DNA from: Oceanobacillus sojae
GTDB lineage: Bacteria > Bacillota > Bacilli > Bacillales > Amphibacillaceae
NCBI RefSeq assembly: GCF_007991515.1
Contig: NZ_BJYM01000013.1
Span: 1 to 41,168 of the forward strand
Reading direction: 5' to 3'
DNA length: 41,168 bases
The notes under the pieces were generated by a model. The model was not told the origin of the DNA. It saw only the letters and a list, made by a program, of their open reading frames with translations, and ran no database searches. The position numbers and the translations under genes are program-made. Numbering within the stretch: the stretch's first letter is position 1; every line of letters begins with the position of its first letter. Of this stretch, positions 25,286-34,207 are shown piece by piece.

Positions 25286-26644
25286 TTAACTTTCCTTAAT
25301 TTCTTTAATCTGTTTATTTATTTTCTTAATTTCATCCTCTTTTTTCTTCTTCTTCATATCTTTAGATTCAATTTCTTCTTTTTTCAGCTCCAAACTGTTA
25401 ATTTGCATATCCTTATTATTAAGCTCTTCTCCAAGCTTCAGAGCTTCTTTGTGATTATCAAGCTCCAGATAACTGCTTCCAGCGAGATATTTAGCTCGAT
25501 CATTATCAGAAAGATCACCATAAATATCTATAACACGCTCAAAATCTTCGTTAATCCATGCCTGTTCAATCGTGACCTCCGGGGCCTCGGATTCAATATC
25601 GAGAATAGCTTGTTGTGCTTCCTCTCCTTCTATTGATCTCAACTCATTAACCACCTTAACATTATAGGCAGGGTCCAATTTACTAGCCTTGATTAAGCTG
25701 TCGACAGTTCCTAATTTGATATATTGCTCTATTAAGGTATGCTGCGCCTCTTCATCTAACTTCTCTATACCTTCAAAGCTGGCAATGGCTTCTTCTACCC
25801 GACCTGTTACTGCTAAATGATAACTTTCGATTAATTTATCATTTTCCGCAATTTCCGCTTCTAATGCTTCTTTTACTTCCGTGAGCTCTTTTTGTTGATC
25901 CGCTTCTGCGGTAGAGGCTTCTGTCATCGGTACAACTTTAATCATATAAAGCAGAAGCATTCCTAAAACCATCCCAAGCACTAATCCAGCTGGCACAACT
26001 ATTTTCGACTTATTATATTTTTGGAAACTTTTCTTTAGTAGGCCATCAGTTTTGATAGTATTAGTCACTGTTGCAAACTGACTAATCACATTTCTTAACT
26101 CTTTTATCGTAACAGCTTCCTGTATTTCTCTGATAAGCGGCTGTTCTTGTGCCAATTCATCAATGTTAATCTTGTTTATGTCTGCATAGTTCACTGCGCT
26201 AAAAAGTCCGATTATTATCGGCTTTACTTCATGTATTACTTGTCGTCTCGTAAACTCGTCAGCTGATAATACAAAGCGAATACCACGTTGTGCAAATTTT
26301 ATGTCCCCTTGTTCATTGACATAGATATTATCTGGATGAATAAGTGTCGTATATTGCGTACCAACTAATTTTTCTACAGCTAATATATTTAACGCTGCAT
26401 TAACTTTCAAATCATTACTCTTAGCCTTAAAACTGGATAACGACCTATATCCTTGAGGCTTTTGATAATAAATACGGACAACATCACCTTCTAATGAATA
26501 CCGCTTAAAATCGAAGAAAAGATCGTCTCTTCTATTCAGCTCTTCCAATTGTTCTGCGTCCATTAAATTGGTTTTGGATTTTGGAATTTCATAAATGACT
26601 TGATCAGCTACTTCTTTAATTGATCCGTATTTCTCCTCATTCAA
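25286..26644 (-). CDS. EssB/YukC-like membrane pseudokinase
   Basis: A 452-residue protein with the layout of EssB/YukC of type VII secretion: a kinase-fold domain (about 1-205), one transmembrane helix (215-238) and an extracytoplasmic helical, probably TPR-like domain (about 240-425). It ends in a Lys/Glu-rich coiled tail. It is a pseudokinase. The segment LIHPDNIYVNEQGD aligns with the catalytic loop of the neighbouring kinase (RDIKPSNIMLTED), but the catalytic Asp is missing, and DFG is replaced by AQRG. No other type VII gene (EssC, WXG100, EsaB) is here. It is the last gene after FHA, PP2C and kinase genes of a Tad locus. A TTG start after GGAGGTGA is used. The role is unknown; it may be a membrane sensor or scaffold tied to the kinase. 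Confidence 0.75.
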   Translation of the reverse strand: MNEEKYGSIKEVADQVIYEIPKSKTNLMDAEQLEELNRRDDLFFDFKRYSLEGDVVRIYYQKPQGYRSLSSFKAKSNDLKVNAALNILAVEKLVGTQYTTLIHPDNIYVNEQGDIKFAQRGIRFVLSADEFTRRQVIHEVKPIIIGLFSAVNYADINKINIDELAQEQPLIREIQEAVTIKELRNVISQFATVTNTIKTDGLLKKSFQKYNKSKIVVPAGLVLGMVLGMLLLYMIKVVPMTEASTAEADQQKELTEVKEALEAEIAENDKLIESYHLAVTGRVEEAIASFEGIEKLDEEAQHTLIEQYIKLGTVDSLIKASKLDPAYNVKVVNELRSIEGEEAQQAILDIESEAPEVTIEQAWINEDFERVIDIYGDLSDNDRAKYLAGSSYLELDNHKEALKLGEELNNKDMQINSLELKKEEIESKDMKKKKKEDEIKKINKQIKEIKES

Positions 26645-26666
26645 TCCTGCTCACCTCCATGACATA

Positions 26667-27479
26667 TTATTTGTTTTGGGAATAGATAAACTCTTTCATT
26701 CTCTCCCGGTAGGGTCTGTTTACTTTGGCAAAAGCGGAAATCACTTTTTCAATATTAGTAAAGCGTTTATCTGGATTGGTAGCTGTCAGTTTCCTTATTA
26801 CATTGGCAAAAGTCTTGGGAAGACGATTATAAAGAATCTTCTCATGGTCACTCGTATAAATATTCTTACCATTACTCGCTAGATAAAATAAGACTGCACC
26901 TAATGAAAATAAATCCGAGCGCAGATCCACTACACCATTCTCAAACTGCTCTGGAGCAGCGTAACCAATTGTGCCTAACGCATTCACCTGCCCTGCCTGT
27001 TCAACAGTGGCGGATATACCAAAATCAACCAAATATACCCTCTGATCCTCCGTGAGCATTATATTAGATGGTTTAATATCTCTAATCACGATTGCCGGTT
27101 TATTCTGATGAAAGGCCCGGATGGTATCAGCCAACTGTTTTGCAATATCCAATATTTCCTCCCAAGTAAATTCCTTTCCTTTCTCTATCATGCTAGAAAG
27201 GTCATTCGCCGTTAATTTCTCTATTACAATAGCATTATAATATTGATTTACCGTCAATTTATCATATAGTTTCGGGATTCGGTCATGATTTAATGAAGCA
27301 AGAATGGCTGCTTCATTATTTACTTGGTTGTTCAACAAAGTATCTGGACTCTTTACCACCTTCAGCAAAGCATGTTCACCATGATTCAATTTCACCTCAT
27401 ATAATAAAGATGTCCCGCCTTCTGCTACATAGTCGATAATTTCATATTTATGCTGAACTATCTCATGCTTCTTCCACAT
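26667..27479 (-). CDS. Hanks-type Ser/Thr protein kinase
   Basis: A 270-residue cytosolic kinase with no transmembrane or PASTA part. The catalytic set is complete: glycine loop VAEGGTSLLYEV, Lys40 (HALLKVVK), the alpha-C Glu56, catalytic loop IRDIKPSN (Asp134, Asn139; Ile replaces the usual His), DFG at 152-154, and the APE-type AAPEQF after a possible activation-loop threonine (LGTIGY). It should be active. It follows the phosphatase gene with a 2-nt gap and precedes the pseudokinase by 22 nt. Likely substrates are the FHA protein and Tad components (inferred). Confidence 0.93.
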   Translation of the reverse strand: MWKKHEIVQHKYEIIDYVAEGGTSLLYEVKLNHGEHALLKVVKSPDTLLNNQVNNEAAILASLNHDRIPKLYDKLTVNQYYNAIVIEKLTANDLSSMIEKGKEFTWEEILDIAKQLADTIRAFHQNKPAIVIRDIKPSNIMLTEDQRVYLVDFGISATVEQAGQVNALGTIGYAAPEQFENGVVDLRSDLFSLGAVLFYLASNGKNIYTSDHEKILYNRLPKTFANVIRKLTATNPDKRFTNIEKVISAFAKVNRPYRERMKEFIYSQNK

Positions 27480-27481
27480 AG

Positions 27482-28342
27482 CTATTCCTCAGTTCTTTGG
27501 TTAAAATTAACCGCTAAGACCGACGCATCATCCGTACGTTTCTTTGCTTTTGTTAATGCATAAAAGTGAGAAATAATCGCCTGCAGCGACTGCTTTTTCT
27601 CTATCTGTGCTGTCCACTCCTTATTTAACTCATTATTTGTAAATAAAGTATGAAATCCATCCGTACACAACAAAAATGAATCTGAAACGGTAAAAGTACC
27701 AGAGGCTGTATATGGTTCCACTTCACCTTTCACTCCCATACATTGTGTTAAATAGTGGGCCTTGTTATGAGATTCAGCTTCTTCCACCGTCATCAAGCCT
27801 TCCTCCACTTGCATGGAAGCAAATGAATGATCAACCGTTAACTGGAGAAACACCTTTTCTTTATTCAAATCAATCGTGTCACCATTGGACTCTTCCAGCT
27901 CGATAATATTCTCCCGATAACGATATATCCGGCTATCGCCAATGTGGCAAATAAAGTATTGATTCTCGATAAATAAGAGAACACTTAAGGTAGTACCTAT
28001 TTCTGTCTGTTCTAATCTACTAATCTCAATCAAACGGTCATTAATCTCATGGAAAAGGGTAATTAATTGCTCTTTGCAAGTCGATAGAAAAGATGCTGGT
28101 TCTTCATTCATCCAAATGGTGCTACGCCACCATTTCAACACATAATCAACAGCAAAACGGCTGGCAACATCGCCTAAAGAGTGCCCCCCCATCCCATCTG
28201 CAATAACTGCCAGATGCACTTCCTGTTCAGACGACAGCCTATTACTGGAGTAACCAAATGCATCTTGATTCGATTTCTCCAGGGAAGGTGTTAAACTGAA
28301 TTTCTCCATCTGTATGACGTTGCTAAGCTTTGCGTTATTCAT
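27482..28342 (-). CDS. PP2C-family Ser/Thr phosphatase
   Basis: A 286-residue metal-dependent phosphatase. The motif series is intact: SNQDAFG (Asp27), VIADGMGGHSLGD (Asp49), CHIGDSRIYRY (Asp136), LCTDGFHTLF (Asp228) and the C-terminal RTDDASVLAV (Asp271/272). No membrane segment is seen. The ATG overlaps the FHA gene stop as ATGA, and the kinase gene follows at once, so phosphatase and kinase are made together as an antagonistic pair. Probable targets are the FHA protein, the kinase or pilus proteins; none can be read directly. Confidence 0.93.
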   Translation of the reverse strand: MNNAKLSNVIQMEKFSLTPSLEKSNQDAFGYSSNRLSSEQEVHLAVIADGMGGHSLGDVASRFAVDYVLKWWRSTIWMNEEPASFLSTCKEQLITLFHEINDRLIEISRLEQTEIGTTLSVLLFIENQYFICHIGDSRIYRYRENIIELEESNGDTIDLNKEKVFLQLTVDHSFASMQVEEGLMTVEEAESHNKAHYLTQCMGVKGEVEPYTASGTFTVSDSFLLCTDGFHTLFTNNELNKEWTAQIEKKQSLQAIISHFYALTKAKKRTDDASVLAVNFNQRTEE

Positions 28343-29772
28343 TCAGACACCTTATAAGTGTAGACTGTTTTTCCAATTTGGATGGTATCCTCACTTGATA
28401 GCTCATAAATTTTATAAGGAATAATTTTTTCATTATTAATATAAGTTCCGTTTTTTGCTCCTAAATCTTTAATACCATAAGTATCCGATAATTTGACCAG
28501 CTCCACATGTAATCGGGAAATACCTACAGCCTTTTCGATAAGGTCGGTTCCCTTTTCTGCCCGTCCGATGATAAAGTTATCCTTCTCCAGTTGAATTTCT
28601 TCCTCTGTTCCATCACGATCAATCACTAAATAATTTCTAATCTTCTTCCTGCTTTTCTCTGGTATCATTTCGGTTTCATCTAATAACATCGTTTGGTCAT
28701 TTGTTTCTTCCTGAATGTCATCATCTGTGGAAGTTATTGGCTCAACCTCCGCAGTATCCTGGCTCTGCACCTGCTGATTAGTAAAGATTTCCGTAGCTGA
28801 TATTTCTTCTACTGTTTGTTGCTCTTCTATATTTGTTTCTTTATTATTTTTATAGGAAATCATCTGTTTGGCTGGCTTACTTTTTACCTTGACCTCTTTT
28901 TCCGTAATAATCGGTTTGACACCCGGCCTCCAAACAAACCAATACACATACACTCCAGAAATAATGATTAGGGATAATATAATGGAAACAATCAGCATAG
29001 GAGTATTGCCTGCATCCATATATAATCGCCATACTCCTGCTAATAATAACAGACCAATCAAAATAGAGTATGTCTTTACCTTACTGGCAAGAGGCGGCAT
29101 TTTGCGTACCTTTTTTATCTTTATGATTTCTTTAGGCTGGGAAGCTTCTTTTTGATAGTCTGATTCCTCGTCTTCCCCCTGGCGGCTCTGTTTTTGCAAT
29201 TGGCTCAACAACTGCTTAATACCATGCAAGCTAAAACCCGGGTCTTTGATATAGTTTAGAATCGTTTTAAATTGCACACCATTCAACCCTTTAACTTCAC
29301 TCGCCATATTTAGTAATAATTTCTTCAGGCTCTCGTAAAGAGCTGAATTAGCCACTCCCTCTTTTAATGGGACATACATTAAATAAACCTGATGATATCC
29401 GTCGCCAATATAGATATACTCCTCATCGAGAACAAAATGATCTTCACTTAGCATATTATTATTTGAATCTTGTAACGCTTGAATAATATTAATAAACAAC
29501 GCATAATAGTTTTGCATCGAGAGAGGACGTTCCTTAGCAAAAGGACGTAATTTGCGCAATCCCTCCGTCTTATAAAATACAGTGATTTCTTCATTCATTT
29601 CTTCCAAGCTTATTGGTAATAATCTTGGGATATCATTAGATTGAATCATTTTTAATTGCAATTCTTGAAAATCATCCGCGGTGAAACCTTTTTCGCTTGT
29701 TTGCTTAAGTTTCATATAACCGCCATTTGATGTTATTTGGTCTATATGGTATAGCTCCAATGGATTAGACAC
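28339..29772 (-). CDS. Membrane-anchored FHA-domain protein
   Basis: A 477-residue protein. Residues 1-190 are an alpha/beta domain common at the N-terminus of Firmicutes FHA proteins (DUF6382-like, from memory). Two adjacent transmembrane helices (about 234-252 and 259-281) form a hairpin. A long acidic linker follows, then a C-terminal FHA domain (about 381-475) with the phosphothreonine-binding residues GR (403-404), SRLH (419-422) and NGT (441-443). Just before it, TMLLDE (361-366) looks like an FHA-recognised Thr-x-x-Asp/Glu site, suggesting self-binding after phosphorylation. GTG start after AAAGGAGG. It lies between the prepilin peptidase and the phosphatase/kinase genes, so it could relay phosphorylation to pilus assembly. 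Confidence 0.9.
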   Translation of the reverse strand: MSNPLELYHIDQITSNGGYMKLKQTSEKGFTADDFQELQLKMIQSNDIPRLLPISLEEMNEEITVFYKTEGLRKLRPFAKERPLSMQNYYALFINIIQALQDSNNNMLSEDHFVLDEEYIYIGDGYHQVYLMYVPLKEGVANSALYESLKKLLLNMASEVKGLNGVQFKTILNYIKDPGFSLHGIKQLLSQLQKQSRQGEDEESDYQKEASQPKEIIKIKKVRKMPPLASKVKTYSILIGLLLLAGVWRLYMDAGNTPMLIVSIILSLIIISGVYVYWFVWRPGVKPIITEKEVKVKSKPAKQMISYKNNKETNIEEQQTVEEISATEIFTNQQVQSQDTAEVEPITSTDDDIQEETNDQTMLLDETEMIPEKSRKKIRNYLVIDRDGTEEEIQLEKDNFIIGRAEKGTDLIEKAVGISRLHVELVKLSDTYGIKDLGAKNGTYINNEKIIPYKIYELSSEDTIQIGKTVYTYKVSE

Positions 29773-29809
29773 GAGCTATTCCTCCTTTGTTTGATGCTGT
29801 TTCTATTCT

Positions 29810-30328
29810 TTAAGAGATATACATATAATAAAATGCAGTAATTACGCCAGGTACAACTGCATATATAAATGGAAAACGATTAGACACATTTTTTTTAAAA
29901 GTGTCTAGTGGCGTTAGTGACCGCTTCTGGATACTCTCTTTGATATGTATAAAAGCCAACAACATGTTAATAAAGATCGTTTTGGTAAACAATAAAATAA
30001 TAACCCCAATAATACCGGCAAAAACAATGGAATACATCGTCGCATATAAGGTAAATAACACTCCGGTAATCGCACCAATCGCTGCAAACAATTTTACATC
30101 TCCCGCGCCAATTGCTTTAAATATATATAATACAAGCATAATTCCGCCGCCAGCTAATACTCCAAACACAGACTGCAATAAACCATCGATTTGATGTACA
30201 AACAAGTGATATAAAATGCCCGCCAGAACCCCTGTTACGTTAAGCCAATTGGGAATCCGCTGTTTACTGATATCGAAATAAGCTACAACAGACAGAAAGA
30301 TAATTAATAGAATAAAATTTCCCTGCAA
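29810..30328 (-). CDS. tadV: Prepilin peptidase, CpaA/TadV type (family A24)
   Basis: A 172-residue aspartic membrane protease that cleaves Flp and TadE-type prepilins at the membrane. Both catalytic aspartates are in the right contexts: VAYFDISKQRIPN in the first cytoplasmic loop and GAGDVKLFAAIGA (GxGD motif). It lacks the methyltransferase domain of type IV PilD enzymes, as Tad peptidases do. TTG start with AAGGTGAT at 7 nt. It follows a TadE-like gene by 20 nt and precedes the FHA gene. Substrates in the window are the Flp1-like pilin and the pseudopilins. Confidence 0.9.
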   Translation of the reverse strand: MQGNFILLIIFLSVVAYFDISKQRIPNWLNVTGVLAGILYHLFVHQIDGLLQSVFGVLAGGGIMLVLYIFKAIGAGDVKLFAAIGAITGVLFTLYATMYSIVFAGIIGVIILLFTKTIFINMLLAFIHIKESIQKRSLTPLDTFKKNVSNRFPFIYAVVPGVITAFYYMYIS

Positions 30329-30348
30329 TGTTCAGATCACCTTCCTTC

Positions 30349-30942
30349 CTAATTTCCAACCCAGCCACGCTCCACTGCCACTTTTTTAATTTTAATCTCT
30401 TTCTCAAAGAAGGGGAGTACCATTTGCATCGTATTCTCGGCTTCAATCTTGACATCTGCAGCATCCCCGCTTGTACCATGCGGGAAGGAAGAATTGGTTA
30501 CACGAATATTCTCAGGGCTGAAAAAGCTTGAAGAGGGCACATTTTCTTGGTACATTCCTTTTACAATATCTTGATATACACTATCAGAGAAATGGTTAAG
30601 TGCTTCTCCAGATGTAGGAATTACATCTTTTCCCACTTCACCTAATTTGTTTAAAATATATTCAGCTACTTCATCATTTCCAAGCTTACCAGCAGCATTA
30701 TCTGTCAATGAATCAACAAATCCATCTGTCTGACTCTGAATCTGATTTTGTGCCAGCATCGCTAGATAAGAATAATGTGCTACCGACTGTGCTGTCTCAT
30801 TTACAGCTTCTTGTAAGGCCATCTCAGCGATCGATATTTTCACTAATGAAGTCAGAAATAGTATAAAAGTTAGCAAAAGAGGGATGATTAATGCTGCTTC
30901 CACTGTAATGCTTCCATTATCCTTTTTTAGAAATCTCAACAT
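30349..30942 (-). CDS. TadE-like pseudopilin
   Basis: A 197-residue protein with the TadE-like N-terminus: short basic cytoplasmic leader, then GSITVEAALIIPLLLTFILF, in which G and the following V-E-A resemble a prepilin cleavage and hydrophobic segment. The rest (about 45-197) is extracytoplasmic. The ATG at 30942 after GGAGGGAG is preferred to a GTG four codons earlier that lies inside the ribosome binding site. It is separated from the rest of the pilus genes by 518 nt with a lipoprotein remnant, and leads the peptidase/signalling sub-block. It probably forms a minor pilin complex with the other TadE/TadG-type proteins. Confidence 0.85.
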   Translation of the reverse strand: MLRFLKKDNGSITVEAALIIPLLLTFILFLTSLVKISIAEMALQEAVNETAQSVAHYSYLAMLAQNQIQSQTDGFVDSLTDNAAGKLGNDEVAEYILNKLGEVGKDVIPTSGEALNHFSDSVYQDIVKGMYQENVPSSSFFSPENIRVTNSSFPHGTSGDAADVKIEAENTMQMVLPFFEKEIKIKKVAVERGWVGN

Positions 30943-31460
30943 AACTCCCTCCACTTCATCTTTTGGGGCTTGCCTTAGTTAATGTTCACACATTGATCGG
31001 GAATCCTCTCATAATTAACTATTTTTTCTATTTCATATTAATCATTGATTAAAAAGTGCTCCTTGTGATTTCCATCACTTGTTTCAAAAAATGTAATAAA
31101 TCCCTTGTAAAACTATTGCTTTTCTAGTCTATATGTAATGCTTCACAGACCTCTATATTAACGATATAATTTGCTTGATACGTTCCTTTTGCGAAATTCA
31201 TGCTCAGTGCTTCTTCTATAATTGCTTCCTTAACCTTTGCCTAATCTAAATCTTCTATAAACATTTGTGGTTCGCTGTGACCCTCTGATTTTGTCTCACT
31301 CTCTCCCATTCGGCAAGTAATAAAAAGCAAGCACCTAATATCATGAATGTTTTCTTGAATCCAAGCAAATCCTATTTTTGAAACAAAATGATTATGCAAA
31401 CTTGAATATAATGGAGATTATTTGTGAGGAGAAGTAATTTCTCCTCACCTGATTTATCAT
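30943..31460 (-). other. 518-nt gap inside the Tad locus
   Basis: Contains no intact gene. It holds a lipoprotein pseudogene (31124-31368) and, next to the preceding gene, the hairpin GTGAGGAGAA/TTCTCCTCAC (31424-31448) without a T run, which may be a weak terminator or processing site. No clear promoter was identified for the downstream genes. Confidence 0.6.
31124..31368 (-). pseudogene. Degenerate small lipoprotein gene
   Basis: One frame encodes a lipoprotein signal-like start (KKTFMILGACFLLLA). At exactly the expected lipobox Cys a single-base slip shifts coding to another frame, which continues with a polar linker GESETKSEGHSEPQ and then MFIEDLD. An in-frame TAG follows, after which the same frame continues AKVKEAIIEEALSMNFAKG and ends VNIEVCEALHID at 31124. 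The frameshift, internal stop and lack of a proper start and ribosome binding site indicate a decayed gene. It lies among two intact lipoprotein genes but does not obviously match their DUF4352 domain. Confidence 0.6.
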
Positions 31461-32042
31461 TTATTTTTCTGGGTTTGGTAATTCAAAATGTGTTTCTGTA
31501 TCTGATGTAAATTCATATTTCAATAAAAATGCATCAGCATAATCTGTTGTTGTTGTATAAACCAGATGTCCTTCCACTTCATCACCTGGAGCTAACTCTT
31601 CATCTCCTTCAGGGAAGAATTCATCATAGGATGTGTGCCCACCATCTTCATCAATACCTGAAAAATTGGCAGAAAACATTTGGTTAGGAACATAGCTCTC
31701 ATCACTAATATTTTTAATTGTAATATCCACAACAGCAAATACATCTTCCTCACGAGCTCCCGAAAGATAATCATCAATCGTACTGCCATCAACCTCTTTC
31801 GTTAACTGAAAATCGTTTACCGTTACTTCATAATCAAATTCATATAAATCACTTGTAATTACTGCTGTTTCCCCGATTTGATAGACTTTTTTCTGCTCCG
31901 CTTCTTCAGAAGTATCTGCGTCAGTTTCATTTTCTGTTGTGTTATCTGTATTTTCTTCCCCAGTATTTTCCGTTGCTTCTCCCTCATCACTACAAGCCGC
32001 TAATAACAAGATGGCAAATAATAAAATAAATATTTTCTTCAT
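31461..32042 (-). CDS. DUF4352-type lipoprotein
   Basis: A 193-residue lipoprotein: signal peptide MKKIFILLFAILLLAAC with lipobox LLAAC (Cys17), an acidic low-complexity linker rich in Glu, Thr and Asn (about 18-50), and a C-terminal immunoglobulin-like domain of DUF4352 type (YQIGETAVITSDLYEFDYEV, VVDITIKNIS, LAPGDEVEGHLVY). It would sit on the outer face of the membrane. It follows the TadG-like gene by 16 nt and is related in layout to the lipoprotein at 34859-35515. In a Tad locus it could be an assembly or anchoring factor, much as lipoproteins serve in Gram-negative Tad systems; this is inference. Confidence 0.85.
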   Translation of the reverse strand: MKKIFILLFAILLLAACSDEGEATENTGEENTDNTTENETDADTSEEAEQKKVYQIGETAVITSDLYEFDYEVTVNDFQLTKEVDGSTIDDYLSGAREEDVFAVVDITIKNISDESYVPNQMFSANFSGIDEDGGHTSYDEFFPEGDEELAPGDEVEGHLVYTTTTDYADAFLLKYEFTSDTETHFELPNPEK

Positions 32043-32058
32043 TTGAAATTCCTCCTAG

Positions 32059-34206
32059 TTAATACGAATATACTTTTCGTCTATCAAAAATATAATAACT
32101 GCCCTCTACATTACCTGGCAAAACTTCCGCTAATTGAGGTATAAACCATAGCTTTACTCTGCCTTGTACATTCCCTTCAATATAAGATGGGCTGTTATTT
32201 AAATGAACACCAGTTTCTTTCGTTATCACTGCCTGCAGCCTTCTCGCTTTTTCGTTATTATATGTTTCATTTGTTGACTTCATTGCCATTATAATACGCA
32301 GGAACATCGGCATATTGATTGGAACACCTTTTCCGCCAAACGTTTTAAATGGGTTCCATTGTAAAGTATATTTACCAGTAGTAAGAGTGTTCACGTCCTG
32401 CAAAGTGGTTATAAGCGCTCCTGACAGTGCTTTAAAGAAACCTAATGGTCCGGCAAATCCTCCCTGTAAACCTTGACCAATCAAATTTCCCACAAATAAA
32501 ATCAACGCAATGTCCTTCATAAACATAAAATAATTCATTCCAGCTACATTATAGCCATAGGTGATATATTGTGCTTTTTTGGTAGAAAATGCATAAGATT
32601 CCGCACTGGCTAACTCATAAGGTGCTTTAGATCCATAGTTCGCCATAATATATTCATTAATATACAACTCGTTACGAACTGATGTCGGAAAACCTTGCAT
32701 AAATTCAACAAATTCTTTAAACCGCTCGAATGCATCTTTGATAAATTGCAGGCGGCTGGATTCTCCATCATCTCCACCTTGACCTGTCACTCCATCATAC
32801 TCTGCAATAATACTATCCAGTTCGGCATACAATTGATTATCACCTGATATTTGATTTTTAATATCATTGTACTTGTTCAATTCCGCCCATAAACTGCCAA
32901 AGCTTTCATCAGCTTTTTCTTCTTCTGCCTGAATATCCACATTCTCTAATGCTTTTTTTACTTTATCATATTTTTGCATTTGATCTTCTATTTTTTTCAC
33001 TTGCCCTTTTTTCAGATTACCTAATTTATTTTCTATCGACTGAACGATCGCATCAGCAAGCGCTTTGTCACCATCTTCTATCGCTACATAAAAAGCTAAA
33101 AATAATTGGCCTACACTGAAATTCCCCAAGTTTCCTTGTTCCGGACTGCCTTCCAAAGACTTGTCAAACCGGATATTTTCATAGATTTGATCCTCATTAT
33201 CCAGAATATCAGTAAAAAATTCATCGTTTAATGTAAATTCCTCTAATTCTTCTAAGGATTCACTACCTCCCATTAATTCATTAATCTGGTCATTATAATC
33301 TTTGGCTGAACCACTTGCCGGATTATTCACATCTCGATTGGAACCAACCAGATGCTTCGGTATGTCCGTATGGTATATTTCCATATCGATAACACTTTTA
33401 TATGGTTTTTCTTTTACTCCATCTTCATAGCTTGTAATTTCCTTTTCCTCATCAGAGGTCAATTCTTCTTCATTTTCTTTTTTTTCCTTTAATTCTTGAT
33501 ATCTATCAAGATAGAAAACAAGCTGTTGAAATGTTTCAATACCTTCAGGGATGGTTTCCTCATCTGAAGTTACTTTTTTACCAATAACTTCAGCACCTAT
33601 ATCCTCTTTAATCAGTTTATTATAAGGGGTTAACTGTTCAATTGCCTTATCAATTTCTGCATTTCGTTTTTTCATTAAATCCAGAATCTCTTCATAGTTT
33701 TCTACTAGTTCTTCTGCTTTTTCTACATCTTCTACCGAAATATCATTATTTGTCAGTAAATCAAATAAATCTGTACCCATTTGTACCGGTGCCTGATACT
33801 TCATGCTCTCTACAACCTGATGCCTAAAAACACTATAATCAACCAGGTTTCTTGACGTATCAAAGCTGGCTGTTGCACTTGTAATCATTGGTCTGGATAA
33901 ATTCTGTGTACCACTTAGCTCAGAGGAAGAATAAAACTGATTATTCATATATGTAGTAAAGTCAGTTCCTGCATCCTCACCACCGTATGCAAACAAGCCA
34001 ACATCTGCCAAGTCAGAACTAAAATGCGACATAGTCGAACGTAATGCAGTCTCCATTGCACTATCTATTTGACGCTCAGCACTGAGGATACGCAGTGTAT
34101 CGATTAGTAGTGCGTTTAGCACAAAGATGGGCAAGATAATTATAATGGCATAAATCGAAACGGATCCTTTATCCTTTAAAAACAACCGTTTTATTTTCTT
34201 TTTCAA
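32059..34206 (-). CDS. Large TadG-like pilus protein (DUF5702-like)
   Basis: About 715 residues. A basic N-terminus is followed by GSVSIYAIIIILPIFVLNAL, a TadE/TadG-type hydrophobic segment, then an approximately 680-residue extracytoplasmic part that is rich in Glu, Asp and Lys, largely helical with coiled-coil character (for example around residues 170-280 and 400-500). A hydrophobic stretch lies near 570-610. The best start is TTG at 34206, one base after the tadE stop, with GGTGGTG at 6 nt; an in-frame TTG at 34221 is possible. Big TadG-like proteins may cap or prime the pilus. Its gene is framed by the two DUF4352 lipoprotein genes and a TadE-like gene. Confidence 0.8.
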   Translation of the reverse strand: MKKKIKRLFLKDKGSVSIYAIIIILPIFVLNALLIDTLRILSAERQIDSAMETALRSTMSHFSSDLADVGLFAYGGEDAGTDFTTYMNNQFYSSSELSGTQNLSRPMITSATASFDTSRNLVDYSVFRHQVVESMKYQAPVQMGTDLFDLLTNNDISVEDVEKAEELVENYEEILDLMKKRNAEIDKAIEQLTPYNKLIKEDIGAEVIGKKVTSDEETIPEGIETFQQLVFYLDRYQELKEKKENEEELTSDEEKEITSYEDGVKEKPYKSVIDMEIYHTDIPKHLVGSNRDVNNPASGSAKDYNDQINELMGGSESLEELEEFTLNDEFFTDILDNEDQIYENIRFDKSLEGSPEQGNLGNFSVGQLFLAFYVAIEDGDKALADAIVQSIENKLGNLKKGQVKKIEDQMQKYDKVKKALENVDIQAEEEKADESFGSLWAELNKYNDIKNQISGDNQLYAELDSIIAEYDGVTGQGGDDGESSRLQFIKDAFERFKEFVEFMQGFPTSVRNELYINEYIMANYGSKAPYELASAESYAFSTKKAQYITYGYNVAGMNYFMFMKDIALILFVGNLIGQGLQGGFAGPLGFFKALSGALITTLQDVNTLTTGKYTLQWNPFKTFGGKGVPINMPMFLRIIMAMKSTNETYNNEKARRLQAVITKETGVHLNNSPSYIEGNVQGRVKLWFIPQLAEVLPGNVEGSYYIFDRRKVYSY

Positions 34207-34207
34207 A

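Noticed and set aside
25286..26644. Type VII (ESX) secretion locus based on the EssB-like gene
   Set aside because: No EssC ATPase, WXG100 protein, EsaB or EssA nearby; the surrounding genes are Tad pilus and signalling genes.
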